From assembly GCF_040412425.1 (NCBI RefSeq), contig NC_089763.1, forward strand, positions 52,316,587-52,380,586: a stretch of 64,000 nucleotides of DNA, given 5' to 3'. Both the position numbers and the translations under genes were made by a program. The DNA comes from Macrobrachium rosenbergii (taxonomy: Eukaryota; Arthropoda; Malacostraca; Decapoda; Palaemonidae). Shown piece after piece: positions 10,841 to 21,849 of this stretch. How positions within the stretch are numbered: position 1 is the first letter of the stretch; each line of letters begins with the position of its first letter. The notes under the pieces are model-generated. The model was not told where the DNA came from and searched no databases. It saw only the letters and a program-made list of their open reading frames with translations.

Positions 10841-11004
10841 GCCGGTTGGACTGACAACATCGTTGTTGGTTCTCCGTCGGGTTTTTCGCTCGCTTCCCTA
10901 GGTCGCTGTGTTTGGCCTTTTATTGGTGACGTATATTGACCTTTGGATTGGCAATCGCTTTTGTGGCTTGTTTTGGTTTATTCTTTTGACTGTTCTTGGA
11001 TAAG

Positions 11005-12123
11005 ATGTCTGATCCTAAGTTTTTTCGAGTGTGTGTGAATGAGGAATGCAAGGTTAGGTTGCCGAAAGCTTCGGTGGACCCTCACACTGTTTGTTTAGGG
11101 TGCAGGGGTTTTGAGTGTGCCTTGGATAAAAGATGTAAAGAATGCGAGGGTTTGGATGAAAAGAAATGGATGGAAATGAAACGCTATGTGCGTAAATTAG
11201 AAATGGATAAGTTAAGGAGGGCTTCTAAATCTAAATCTAGGTCTGTGAGTGATGTTAGCCTAGACATTTCTTTTAACCCTTCTATTCCTAAATCACCCTT
11301 AGAAGTAGATCCTTCTCCCGAGGTGGTAACCCCTGCTCCTTCTACAGGAACTGTATCTGCTGTTATGGACCCTCAGTTCGCCAGGATGGCGGCTGAGATG
11401 AAAGAATTAAAGGATCAACTTGAAGCCTTGAAGAAAGGTAAGAGTGCAAGTGAAGTTTGTGATAGTGTTTGTGCTAGTGCAGTGGAGGTGGCGACTGATC
11501 GACCCTGTCATGCCCCTAGATCTAGACCTCTACCAAGCTCCCAGGACCAAGGGAGAAGGTACGTCGACGATCGTAAGGGGGTGAGAGGGACGTATCCTCG
11601 GTCAGCCGTCGCCTCAAGCAGTCCTGTTGCTTTTTCCCAGGCTGCTTATGACCGCCACAGGAAAGGCGTGTCGGAAGGGCTTGCGTCTTCTCCTAGCCCC
11701 TCTCCTAGACGTAGATGGCAGTTTGAGGATTCGAGACCGACCAAAAGAAGATGGTTGCAGCAAGAGGATCAACCTCGACTCGCTCTCCCCTTTCGGGTGC
11801 GTGGAGTAGCCCTGAATCTTTTGCTTCCGACGACGACCGGAACGTCTCTCCAGCAAAAAGGTCAAGACCTTTTTCGGAATGTTCTCCTCTCGCTGTTCGG
11901 AGGAGGGAGATCTCTCTTCTTTCTGCTTCCGGAGAATTCTCGAGGAGATCCTTCTCCTTCTCCCAGCTTGTCTCGACAAACTTCTCCCTCGGAACCTCAA
12001 GATGCAGCTGCTGCGGCTAAATCATTTATGACCGTCATGCAAGGCCAATTGGCTTCTCTTGTTCAGGCCTTTAGTCGTCCTCCCCCCAGTCGGTCAGACG
12101 TAAAGACTCCAAGTTACCAGTGA
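11005..12123 (+). CDS. Gag-like ORF of DIRS copy 2, N-terminal part
   Basis: A 372-residue open frame starts at ATG 11005 (MSDPKFFRVC), the first ATG after a 160-base leader; the upstream in-frame TTG at 10996 is ignored. The first 55 residues are Cys-rich with pairs C-x4-C, C-x2-C and C-x2-C (VCLGCRGFEC, RCKECEGLDEKKW), a likely metal-binding module. A basic helix rich in Lys/Arg follows, then a Pro/Ser-rich tail. A similar module survives in copy 5 (CDECKDWDERKW at 42820) and a looser one at 34590 (CSDDCPDVL), which argues that it is a conserved element protein. It ends at TGA 12121; the frame that continues the low-complexity region opens one base over at 12140, so the stop is probably a decay frameshift. 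Nucleic-acid binding is inference. Confidence 0.7.
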   Translation: MSDPKFFRVCVNEECKVRLPKASVDPHTVCLGCRGFECALDKRCKECEGLDEKKWMEMKRYVRKLEMDKLRRASKSKSRSVSDVSLDISFNPSIPKSPLEVDPSPEVVTPAPSTGTVSAVMDPQFARMAAEMKELKDQLEALKKGKSASEVCDSVCASAVEVATDRPCHAPRSRPLPSSQDQGRRYVDDRKGVRGTYPRSAVASSSPVAFSQAAYDRHRKGVSEGLASSPSPSPRRRWQFEDSRPTKRRWLQQEDQPRLALPFRVRGVALNLLLPTTTGTSLQQKGQDLFRNVLLSLFGGGRSLFFLLPENSRGDPSPSPSLSRQTSPSEPQDAAAAAKSFMTVMQGQLASLVQAFSRPPPSRSDVKTPSYQ

Positions 12124-12139
12124 AGAGATCTAGAAGGGA

Positions 12140-12952
12140 GTGCCTGCTGAGGTTTCTTCTAGAGATAAGAGAGAACTGGATCCTCTCCCGTTCGAGTCAA
12201 CAAGTGGCGCAGTTCTGGCCTGGGACATAAGAATCTTCTCTTTTCTCCCAAGCAAAAACCTCAGGGTTCTTCTCCTGAGGCTCGACTCTTCTCCTCTCCA
12301 CGCTAAACGACAGGAATTTTCTTCCTCTCGCCGGGAACATTCTTCCTTTGTTCAGCAAGATTACGACTTCGGTTCTCCAGGAAGGAAAGAACGCAGTGAA
12401 TTCTCTCGACGCCAGGACGCATCCTCCTCTCGACGCCAGGACGCATCCAATTCTCGGCGCCAGGACGTATCCAATGCTCGACGCCAGGACGCTTCCAGCT
12501 CTCGATACCAGGACGCATCCAGCTCTCGACATCAGGATTCTTCTAGGGCGGTTTGTCAGGACGCAACCAGCTCTCGCCGCCAGGACGCTTTCGGCGATCG
12601 TACGTCCTCCCCGGGCGCAATACAGCAAGAAGAGAAAGAGACAGAGTTGGAAGGAATGCATGATTTGGAAGACGTTTCAGAGGACGAAGATAAACCTTCT
12701 AATGCGGCTGATGATTATAAGGTTCTTTCTCGCTCTCTTTGGAGCTGTATGGGGAGGAGGTTTAAGCCTGCTGCTCCTCGTTCTCCTCAGTCCCAGTTTA
12801 ACAGGAAGAAATCGAGGAAGCAGTCAGCCTTTATTAAAATGAAACTTTCCATTTCTGCGAAGAAGGCTCTGACCAGGATTGATAACTGGCTTAAGGAGCG
12901 TAGGCAAGCAGTGAAGTCCTCCTTCTCTTTTCCTCCAGCTAGGCTTGCTTGA
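12140..12952 (+). pseudogene. Gag-like region of DIRS copy 2, C-terminal part
   Basis: This open frame has no convincing own start and follows the first gag frame after a shift. It is very rich in Arg, Ser and Asp, contains the RRQDASSS octapeptide array (12407-12600), an acidic stretch (EDVSEDEDKPS) and the conserved SISAKKALTRIDNWLKERR block also found in copy 1. It ends at TGA 12950, after which the conserved MTELDHLIKGIFRSFEVFSF block (13084-13143) continues in another frame. Confidence 0.6.
12407..12600 (+). repeat. 24 bp coding tandem repeat in gag-like region of copy 2
   Basis: Units of 24 bp (CGACGCCAGGACGCATCC plus six variable bases) start at 12407, 12431, 12455, 12479, 12503 and 12527, encoding RRQDASSS/N. 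A diverged tail follows to about 12600. The period keeps frame. Confidence 0.9.
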
Positions 12953-13800
12953 AGGCGGGCATGTGGTATGACACTGGAGAAGCTCTTGGCCTGGGAGTAC
13001 CTGCCTCCTCCCAGGGGACTTCTCTGGTTTAGTAGACTCTTCTAGAAGACATGCCCTTAACTCAGCTAAGGTGATGTGGTCGATGACGGAACTAGACCAT
13101 CTCATTAAAGGAATTTTTAGGTCTTTTGAAGTGTTTAGTTTTTAGACTGGTCTGTTGGAATTCTATCCAAGAGGATGGAAACCATTCAGGCAACAGGAAT
13201 TGAAGACCTTTCCAGTATTATGGCCTGTATGGATAAGGCTCTGAGGGATGGAGCAAATGAGATGGCTTCTTTTTACTGCAGGGATTTTGAAGAAGAGGGC
13301 TTTGTTATGTTCCTTCACGTCCAAATCTACTACAGTCGCACAGAAGGCAGAGCTCCTATACGCCCCCTCTCGGAGCATTTGTTTCCGGAGTCCTTGGTCA
13401 GGATATTTCTCTGACTCTGGCACATAAAGCTAGGCAAGATCTACTTACTCGCTCGGCTAGGAGGTTTCCTCCGGCAATTCCTCCAGCTGCAAAAAGGAGG
13501 AAAAGAAAGTTCAGCAGCCCTTTCGGGGCAGAGTTCCTTCTAGAACTGAATTCAGAGGAAGAAGACAAGAAACAGGGGTAGAACTAACAGAAGGACGTTT
13601 AGAACACGCTCTAGGAATTGAGAAACAAGTCCTCCAGACAACAGTAGGAGCAAGGCTGTCTCACTTTTGGCAGGCATGGGAAGCAAGAGGGCGGACACCT
13701 GGTCCCTCTCAGTCATCAGGAAGGGTACAAGATTCCTTTACGGGAAAACCGCCACTTTCAACAACGCCACGAGCCCTAGTGGCTCAGTACTCGAACGCAT

Positions 13801-14690
13801 ATGAAACAAGGGGCACTCCTGAATCTAGTAGACCAGATGTTGGAGAAAGGAGCGATAGAACCAGTTTTGGAACTAGGATCCCCAGGGTTCTACAATCGTC
13901 TGTTTTTAGTGCCCAAGAGTTCGGGTGGATGGAGACCGGTCCTGGATGTCAGCACATTGAACGGTTTTGTGGGAAGACCAAGTTTACCATGGAGACGACT
14001 CAGTCTGTGCTGGCAGCAGTCCGCCCAGGGGACTGGATGGTATCCCTGGACCTGCAGGACGCTTACTTTCATATCCCCATCCACCCGACTTCAAGGAAGT
14101 TTTTAAGGTTTGTAATCCAGGACAAATGCTTCCAGTTCAAAGCTCTTTGTTTTGGCCTCAGCACAGCCCTCAAGTGTTCACCAGAGTAATGTCAAATGTG
14201 GCAGGATGGCTTCATCAAGAGGGGATAAGAGTATCCCTGTACCTAGACGACTGGCTGATAAGGTCCCAGTCGAAGAACAGGTGTCTGGAGGACTTACACA
14301 AGACGTTTATGATTGCTCAGGATCTGGGTCTCATTATCAACAAGGAGAAGTCCCAGACCGAACCGAGTCAGACGATTCTTTATTTGGGGATAGTTCTGGA
14401 CTCAGCTCGTTTTCGGGCTTCTCCCTCACAAGAAAGGCAAACCAAGTGCCTCGAGAAGGTTCAGTATTTCCTGGGAGGCAGAAGTGCTCGGCGAGGGAGT
14501 GGATGAGTTTGTTGGGCACCCTCTCCTCGCTCGAGAAATTTGTCTCTCTGGGAAGGTTGCATCTCAGACCTCTGCAACACTTCCTTTCAAGAATCTGGGA
14601 CAGGAAGAATCAGGAGGACTCATTTTCCTTCCACATTCCAGCAGAGATCAAGAAACATCTGAGTTGGTGGCTGATCCGTCGATCTTAGGG
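13801..14690 (+). pseudogene. Reverse transcriptase of DIRS copy 2
   Basis: RT blocks in order: LEKGAIEPVLELGSPGFYNR (13842-13900), FLVPKSSGGWRPVLDVSTLN (13903-13962), MVSLDLQDAYFHIPIHP (14037-14087), FQFKALCFGLSTA (14130-14168), VSLYLDDWLIRS (14232-14267, YLDD at 14240-14251) and IINKEKSQTEPSQTILYLG (14334-14390). The thumb-like REWMSLLGTLSSLEKF follows at 14494-14541. The catalytic YLDD aspartates are intact, but the blocks occupy three frames, needing at least three indels, so no functional enzyme is encoded. The YLDD rather than YADD box and the GWRPVLD block fit DIRS/Ngaro-type RTs. Confidence 0.9.
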
Positions 14691-14699
14691 GAAGGAATC

Positions 14700-15250
14700 T
14701 CCCTACGCAGAAAGAACCCAGACCTAGTGTTGTTCTCAGATGCTTCGGAGTCAGGATGGGGAGCAACACTGGAGAACAAGGAAGTTTCAGGCTCTTGGGA
14801 AGAGGGACAAATCGGATGGCACATCAACAGGAAAGAGTTGATGGCCATCTGGTTAGGTTTAAAAGCCTTCAAGGAATCTGTCGCGGGAAAGTAATAGAAG
14901 TGAATTCCGACAACACCACGGCTCTAGCGTATATCAGCAAACAAGGAGGGACTCATTCTTTACCTCTTTACGAAACAGCAAGAGAGCTCCTTCTGTGGAC
15001 AAAAGACCACAGGAGTGGAGCTTTTGACGAGATTCGTGCAGGGGCAGAAGAATGTAAGAGCAGACATGCTCAGCAGAAGAGGGCAAGTTCTGCCCACGGA
15101 ATGGACTCTCAATCTTCAAGTTTGCCAGAAACTGTGGAGGTTATGGGGAGGCCTTCAATAGACCTCTTCGCCTCCAGCCAGAACAAGAGAATCCCCAACT
15201 ACTGCTCTCTAGTCCCGGACAGAGAAGCAATAGCAGTAGACGCCTTTTGA
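14700..15250 (+). pseudogene. RNase H and linker of DIRS copy 2
   Basis: LVLFSDASESGWGATLENK (14728-14784) carries the first catalytic Asp. INRKELMAIWLGLKAF (14824-14871) has the Glu-containing helix. EVNSDNTTALAYISKQGGTH (14899-14958), one frame over, has the S-D-N-T catalytic strand. GRPSIDLFASSQNKR (15149-15190) is the post-RNase H signature also kept in copy 3 (DRPVLDLFVPPRNLR at 30310). The DIRS-type RNase H directly abuts RT with no spacer. Confidence 0.85.
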
Positions 15251-15388
15251 TGGACTGGACGGGGATGGACACTTATGCGTTCCCTCCGTTCAAGATTATC
15301 AATCTAGTAGTCAAGAAATTCGCCCTCCTAGATTCAGGGAGAATGACCCTGATAGCCCCCTTTTGGCCAGCAAGAGTGGTTCACAGAG

Positions 15389-16562
15389 GTGGTGGAGATG
15401 TTAGTGGACTTTCCGAGAAGTCTTCCCCAAGTCCAAGGCTTCTCAGACAGCCCCACTTCGAGAGGTATCATCAAAACCCCTCGCTCTTCAACTGACTGCA
15501 TTCAGACTATCGAGAAGCTTGTCAGAGCGAGAGGATTTTCAGCTCAAGCTGCAAGAGCTATCGCCAGAGCGAGGAGGGTCTCTTCACAGAGAGTTTACCA
15601 ATCAAAGTGGGAAACCTTTAGATCTTGGTGTAAGCAGCATAAGGTTTCCTCAACCACTACCTCTGTGAGCCAGATAGCTGATTTTCTCTTGTCCCTCAGG
15701 CAAGATTCTAAGCTGGCCGTATCCACCATAAAAGGATACAGAAGCTTGTTGTCTACCATCTTTAGGCACAGAGGCATTGATTTGTCTCAAGATAGAGACT
15801 TGAGAGACCTTTTAAAGTCTTTGAAACAACGAAGCAGACTTTGAGACCCCGTCCTGGAATTTGGATGTGGTTTTGAAGTTCTTGTGCAGCAGGAAGTTCG
15901 AACCCATCTCAAGCAACCCTGAGAGCTTTTATGTGAAGAGGAGACCTTTTCCATCTTTAAGAGTGCAACTTCTCACATATAGGAAGAATATGTCAGTTAA
16001 ACAAATAATGACGAAAACTCTACAAGAAAACTCTTTTCCTGCTGGCTCTTGCTACAGCAAAAGGGTCAGCGAGATTCAGGCTATTCAGAAACAAGTAGGC
16101 TTCAATCGTAATGGAGCAATTTGCGCATTAAGGCTTGACTTCCTTGCTAAGAATGAGAACCCTTCCAAACCCTGGCCGGGGACGTTTGAGGTTCCTAACC
16201 TCACTGATTTAGTGGGCCAAGAGGAGGAGAGACTCCTCTGTCCAGTTAGAGCCCTCAAAGGCATATATTTCAGGACAAAGGACTTAAGAGGTTCTTCCAG
16301 TTCCTTGTGGTGTTCAGTGAAGGATCCTCAAAAGCCCCTCTCGAAGAATGCGTTATCATTCTTTTGAGGGAGACAATAAGAGAAGCTCACCTTTTATGTG
16401 AAGAGGAGAACTTTGGTTTGTTGAAGGTGAAGGCTCACGAAATAAGAGCCATTGCAACTTCTCTGGCATATAGGAAGAATATGTCAGTTAAACAAATTAT
16501 GGATGCCACTTTTGGAGAAGTGACTCTGTTTTCGCTTCTCATTACCTCAGAGAGGTAAGAGT
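15389..16562 (+). pseudogene. Tyrosine recombinase of DIRS copy 2
   Basis: The N-terminal SAM-like core-binding domain is open at 15500-15843 (RVYQSKWETFRSWCKQHK, KLAVSTIKGYRSLLSTIF). The catalytic domain is scattered: TLFLLALATAK (about 16029-16061, one frame) then KRVSEIQAIQ (16060-16089, next frame) with the box I Arg, KVKAHEIRAIATSLAYRKN (16427-16485) with the box II H-x-x-R, and FASHYLREVR (16531-16560) with the nucleophile Tyr at 16543-16545. The family joins the cDNA circle to the genome by strand exchange. All catalytic positions are still recognisable, but at least three frameshifts and an 80 bp internal duplication (15931-16011) make it inactive. Confidence 0.88.
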
Positions 16563-17045
16563 GATTATGAGAAATGTTACACCTTGGCCCATATGTAGCT
16601 ACAGCTTCGGTATTGGGTAAAGGAGTTACTGCCTCCCCTCAACCTTAACTTTTGTTTGGGATACCTGTAATTGGGCTGGTGTTTTTATGGTTGTCTGAGG
16701 AAGCTTCCTTGTGGGAACAGCAACCCCAGTCTAACTAGATAGGTGTATATCTAGTCTGCAAGGTTAGGTGGTTAGATTGAGTAAGGTTACAGGTAATAGA
16801 AGGGGAATAGGAAGTACAGAAGTCTAGTCACGTTGTTGGTCTCACCCGTTTGACAGACTCGATTGAGTTGTTTCAGCATAACAGGTCTTCACCTGGCTGG
16901 CGCTCCTAAGGGAAAGCGGCTCAAGAGGCAGGAACCTTTGAAGTCAGCTACCTTAGCAGGTAAGGAATCAAGGTGTTTACCTACGACTTTTAGTTGTTTC
17001 CCAACAATGTTGGCGTGTCTTTCACCCTCCTCCAAATGTGTGAAT
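16563..17045 (+). other. 3' untranslated tail of DIRS copy 2
   Basis: No coding signal. This block differs from the tails of copies 1, 3, 4 and 5, so copy 2 belongs to another subfamily. Confidence 0.5.
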
Positions 17046-17047
17046 CA

Positions 17048-17148
17048 GCTATATATATATAACTGCCAGGTAAGTTCTATTCGTAAAAATGAAGTTTTTA
17101 TGATAAAACAAAGTTTTATGAATACTTACCTGGCAGTTATATATATAT
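17048..17148. repeat. ICR hairpin of DIRS copy 2
   Basis: The forward arm at 17048-17075 (ATATATAACTGCCAGGTAAGT) and reverse arm at 17124-17148 (ACTTACCTGGCAGTTATATA) flank a spacer. GTTTTTATGATAAAACAAAG in the spacer is the exact reverse complement of the 33 bases outside the right terminal repeat (17350-17382). Confidence 0.9.
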
Positions 17149-17189
17149 TTTAAATCCCACCCTCCTCCCCTCAGGAGACAGGTCGGGCA

Positions 17190-17349
17190 AGAGATGATCT
17201 GAGGAACTGAAAACGGGAATGATTCCAACTACCACCCTGTAAGGGTTGTTAACCACCTATCGGACACCTACCATTCGGCGGTTGCCGCGAGTTTTGAAAA
17301 ATCTGCCGGTTCGACAGGGATTAAGCTATATATATATAACTGCCAGGTA
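17190..17349 (-). repeat. Right terminal inverted repeat of DIRS copy 2
   Basis: Partner of 10681-10840. A 33 bp right extension to about 17382 is mirrored in the ICR. Confidence 0.95.
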
Positions 17350-17382
17350 AGTATTCATAAAACTTTGTTTTATCATAAAAAC

Positions 17383-18180
17383 TTCTTGGTAGAGTGCATA
17401 AAGAACTGGCATAGTGTTTCACTGTTGGTAGTTCAAATCTCCAGGGATGTTATTGTTAACATGACAGTTACTTAAAAAAGAAAAGAAGTTGTAGGGTTGT
17501 ATGTACATCTATCCTCATTCTGTTAGATCCTCCTTAATAATTATCCTTACAGCTTATTTCTCTCAGTGCAGGCCTATGTTTTCCATGATTTTAAAATTTG
17601 AAATTTTGTTCTGTGAGAAATCAGTCATTAAATGTCAGGGCTATGTTTACATGTTTAATCCATCTGCCATGCAGCACAGCTTTCGAATGAATATTGTTTT
17701 GCTGCTTCCTTTGCTTCTATCACCTTGTCTAAATGTAAGCATCAGCCTTGTCCATTAATTGTGGTCCTTAAGGATTTTTCTACTAGTTCTAATATGTGAA
17801 TGTTTTCCCTGCTTGAACAGTCACTATGCACATTTTGAAAGTAGGAGGAATGTGCTTTTCCCCCTTGCCATTCTGCTGTATCTTCTGCTATCTCACATAC
17901 TCTTCCCAAAGACCAAGCCCTGCAACCAATCCTCAAGTTTTGAATGCCATACACTGTTAGACCTTATCAACAACAGTGGTCAGTAATTGATCTTGGTGCT
18001 TGTCCCAAGGGTTTCAACCAACTGTACCTATAGATAACTCAATCCAGTTCTTCCAGTATCTCAGGTATGCAAAGCAGTTTTGTGTTCCAAGGCCTGAAGT
18101 ATATCACTTTATGTTGTCTTCATTTTTGGGACATGCTAACTTGAAAATTGCTCTTGACTTTGGATGAGGTCTTCCAGTTT
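17383..18180. other. Intron sequence, nothing recognised
   Basis: No coding block or repeat was recognised. Short frames here have no family resemblance. Confidence 0.35.
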
Positions 18181-18620
18181 TTTAGACTTAGGAATTTGGA
18201 TGTAGCCCTTAAACACAATGTCATCTCAGTTTGAGCCTTTGGATAAGGCTTCCCTTGAGAACTTAACTTTCAAAACACTTTTCCCTTTAGCTCTTGCTAC
18301 AGCAAAGTGTATTAGTGAGCTTAAAGCCCTTTCTTGTAAGGCTTTATACAAAGGGACATGTCTTTTGTTTTTTCTCCCATTGTTTAGGGCCAAAGACAAA
18401 GAAAGAGCAAAGCCCCTCCCAGATGTGTGATGTTGCTCAATTCAACTGCTTTAGTAGGCAATGAAAAGGAAGTTCTGCTATGTCCAGTTAGAGCCCTAAG
18501 GATTTATCTAGTAAGACTTAATCCTTGAAGAGGAGTTGAGAATTTATTTTGGTGTTAGGTAGCCAAACACTCCTATGTTCAAGAATGCTATCTTTTTATT
18601 TGGGATACATCTTACCTACT
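18180..18620 (+). pseudogene. Decayed tyrosine recombinase fragment
   Basis: TFKTLFPLALATAKCISELKAL (about 18267-18333) aligns with the box I region TLFLLALATAKRVSEIQAI of copy 2, with the catalytic Arg changed to Cys-Ile context. LLCPVRALRIYLVR (18477-18520) aligns with RLLCPVRALKGIYFR of copy 2, spaced as expected. The remainder is full of stops. It is probably the remnant of another DIRS-like element whose right end may be the one at 22.2 kb. Confidence 0.6.
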
Positions 18621-20175
18621 GATAAAGATAGCAATATCTTTGTAGTGGCAGGTGAGTTGCTTGGCTGACCCAATTGACTGTTTAGTTCACCTGTTCTCTA
18701 CCAGGTGTGTTTTGAATGCTTTAGCTCTTGTCAGAATTCATGCCATGGCTGTGGGTGGTTGTCAGTATTTCACTAGTTTGGCTGATAGTTATGGAAGATG
18801 TCTTTAGGATGTCTTCCACAGCAAGCAAAGCAAGAATGTCAGGCTATGTAGATGGTTATTGTGTTTGAGGATGTTTAATGTTGAATTCGACAACTGACTG
18901 TGCTGGCTGCATGGATCTAGAGTGTCATCTTGACTATAAAGGAATATGGGGATTGGTCACAAGACTCATGCTTGAGTTTCTTAGTTATAGAATAGAATGG
19001 AAGCAAATAGATTAAGAAGCCTTGTTTCTCTTTCTCAAGTGCATTTGCTTTTGTTTCTACTCATTCTCCAGCTCTTTTCTCTGCTACTCATTTAGTAGAC
19101 CAGACTTCTTAGCTCTGCCTTCAGTCCCCTTTTTGGTCCAGGAAAAGCATTTTGATAATTCACATTAGAATGTGAACCATATTTGGTGTCCTATCATCAT
19201 AGGACACCTATGATGATAGGTGTCCTATGGTCCTCTTTTGAGTAGCATACTGAACTTATGTCATCACAGGGGATCTCCTCACAGGATGTCTCCTCTGTTG
19301 ACAATTCACATTCCATTGACAGTGCTAGGACATCTCTGTCAATGGTGCAAAGTCCGTTGACAGTGCACAAGTTGACAGTAGAGTACTTGGCACATATCTG
19401 CATAGATCATCTTATCATAAGACATCCCCTGGGGTTATCCTATCATCTTCTCTGTATACAGTGCTGATGAATGGGGTTGCAGTAGCATCCTCAACACAGA
19501 CGTCAATCAGACACATTCTAGGATGAGGAATGTGTGTCAGACAAGTTCTGTCACTGGAGTCTGTGCCCATGCACGGGTATAGGAGTTCCACTTCTTTGGC
19601 AGTGTGAAGTGATTTAGCATGCCTAATTTCCCTTATCAGCTTCTACTGCCAGATTGGTTTTAACACAAATAATGTGTATACAAGAGCACTCATGTTTAGA
19701 GGACTGATCTCCTTAATATTCAAGAAGAACTTTTATGTTCATGGAATTTTGAACGATGGTTCTTAGCTATGCTAAACCGCTCTCACTTTCTGTATCGATG
19801 AGATCTTACTGATAAGGACAGTGGAATTGATCAAGACACTGATCTCTTTCTTTTCTAGTTGCTTTCTTCTCTACCGAGATAGTTAAGAAGATAAGACCTA
19901 TCATATGTTGGTCCTATAGAATACAAGTGATTGAAGTATTCCAACTGATATAACATTTTGTTTTGTACACATTTAACTTTCAGTGGCATACCCTTCCTCT
20001 CTCTAGCTGAAGGGGAAAGGAATATCGGACATGTATTGATAGATACAGTGTGTTACTAACTTATGGCTACACCAAGTTATAATGGATTTGAAATAATGAC
20101 GCTTTTTCAGCACCGTTAACAGCGTTTTACAGCGCCGTAACTTGATCGACACTAACAGCAAGAATAGGCATAAAG

Positions 20176-20240
20176 TTAATGGTGCTTACTGCGCTGCAAC
20201 TTCATGCAACATCAAGTTACAGCGCTGTAAGCACCATTAA
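20176..20240. repeat. 65-nt near-perfect palindrome
   Basis: TTAATGGTGCTTACTGCGCT at the left pairs with AGCGCTGTAAGCACCATTAA at the right, with a short loop around ATGCAACAT. A diverged half (AGCACCGTTAACAGCG, TACAGCGCCGTAACTTGATC) stands just upstream at 20109-20150. Confidence 0.85.
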
Positions 20241-20875
20241 AGCGGCAATAACTGTACCTTAGTTTCTTGTCTGAACAGATATATCTATCAGCTGATCTGG
20301 AGACTAAGTTCTAAAAACTTATTTTCAGTCAAGGAAGGGTGTCTGGATCCCCTTTCCTTGGTCCTCATGCTGTTACATTACTCCTGTGAGGAATGGGAGA
20401 TGTAGGCAGTAATTGCTGCCTACAGTCCTCAGTTTGATAACAACGACACCATGATACTAACATGGTCTCCAAAGGTCTAAGTGTCCTTCCATGTCAGGTC
20501 TGCAACAGTGGTAGTACTCGGATAGACAGAAGTACTTTCGGTATGATGGCCAACAAGGATTCAAAAGCGAGATGGATGAAATGTCAGCACTTTTTCAATG
20601 AAATCAAAGGGTAGGATGTTTGATCTTGACTTCCGGCTCTCACTCAACCTCGAAAGAAGATTGATCATACTCTTTCCTCACTCAATTTCCTGTTGTTGGC
20701 TCTGTTGTGATCTGCTTATTCTGCATATTCGAAGGTGATCAGTTAGATTGATTGTTTTCCTTTGATGGTCCAGTGGCACCAAAGACAGTATGACTTCTGT
20801 GTTACCCCCATAATCTAGTCTTTCAACACAAAGCTAATGAGTAGTTTGTTAGCTTCGAGCTGCCTGAGAAACAGT

Positions 20876-21310
20876 GGCAAAGGGATCCTTTCTCTAGCTA
20901 GGGAACTGATCAACCGAGCGTACCGTGAAACTCCCTACTGGATATCAGTACGTTTCGGGTAAGATCTTAAGAAGGCAAAGTCATCCATATGTCTGTCACA
21001 ATCAGAAAAGACATGTAGTTTAAGTACTAGGATAGAATGTATTTGTGAAATTCATGTTCATATCTTCTTACCTTGGAGTGTTAACCATAGGCAAAGGGAT
21101 CATTTCTCTGCTTAGAGGAATGACCTTCTGAACGTATCCATAATTTCCTGGTGGTCATCAGTACATTTGAGGCAACATCTCTAGGGACCACAGTTATCCA
21201 TCGGTCTGTGTTATTCAGGAAGAACCCATGAGTCTGGTACTAGGATAGAATGAAGTTGTGCAGTTCACATTCTTATCCTTTTACCTTGGGGTATTGCCTA
21301 TGGGTCCTTG
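20876..21310. repeat. 216 bp tandem duplication
   Basis: GCAAAGGGATCCTTTCTCT at 20876 recurs as GCAAAGGGATCATTTCTCT at 21092. TACTAGGATAGAATG and TCTTACCTTGG follow at the same offsets in both units. Confidence 0.8.
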
Positions 21311-21849
21311 GACTCCTTTTCCTTGGATCCTTGGTGGATGCTCAATAAGTCATGTAGTTTACCCAGCTCTTAAGGACAGGTTGCATCTTGCCTAAGGTGT
21401 GCAGCTACAGGGAGGAGGTGTGGGAGGGACTGGCCTCCTACCTTCCTATTGTTACTGTCCTCCTCCAGTGGACAGAGGAAGAGTGGACAAGCCTTCACGA
21501 GCTGGACTGGTGTGCTTGTAGGTGATCTGCATGACTGAATATCCTATCTGTAATCCAGTTTTGTTTGGATTAATAGATGCATTTCCAACCTTCTCTCTAG
21601 CAAGGTAAGAGAAAGACTGACTATGGGCAAGGCAGTTGGTTAGTTTTAGTTATATAGTCTACAACATTGTAGGTTCATCTGTTCCTTTTGAATCAAGGGT
21701 TTTTCAGTCGGTTGAACATCCCTAGTTCAGTAGATTAGAGGTATGGTACCCTTCCTTTGCTCTTTCATGACCAGGAACAGAATATCAGATGAGCCAAACT
21801 ACCAGTCAGTTCAGAGAATTACTTGGAATCTTCCCTCCAGTAGTAAGTT

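Larger units (their letters stand above)
10681..17382 (+). mobile_element. DIRS-like retrotransposon, copy 2 (most complete)
   Basis: A 160 bp left terminal repeat (10681-10840) is the almost perfect reverse complement of 17190-17349. The order inside is gag-like ORF (11005-12952), RT (13800-14690), RNase H (14700-15000), post-RNase H linker ending in GRPSIDLFASSQNKR (15149-15190), tyrosine recombinase (15480-16560), untranslated tail (16560-17045), ICR hairpin (17048-17148) and right repeat. This order and the ICR identify a DIRS-like YR retrotransposon. The near-identity of the terminal repeats suggests a relatively young insertion, yet at least five frameshifts break pol and three or more break YR. 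I found no methyltransferase-like block, but frames are so broken that absence is weak evidence. Confidence 0.92.

Noticed and set aside
10996..11004. TTG at 10996 as the gag start
   Set aside because: An in-frame ATG follows three codons later at 11005 and eukaryotic initiation at TTG is unlikely.
11614..12000. 128-codon Arg-rich minus-strand frame
   Set aside because: Shadow of the gag-like ORF of DIRS copy 2, whose Arg/Ser/Pro composition opens other frames.
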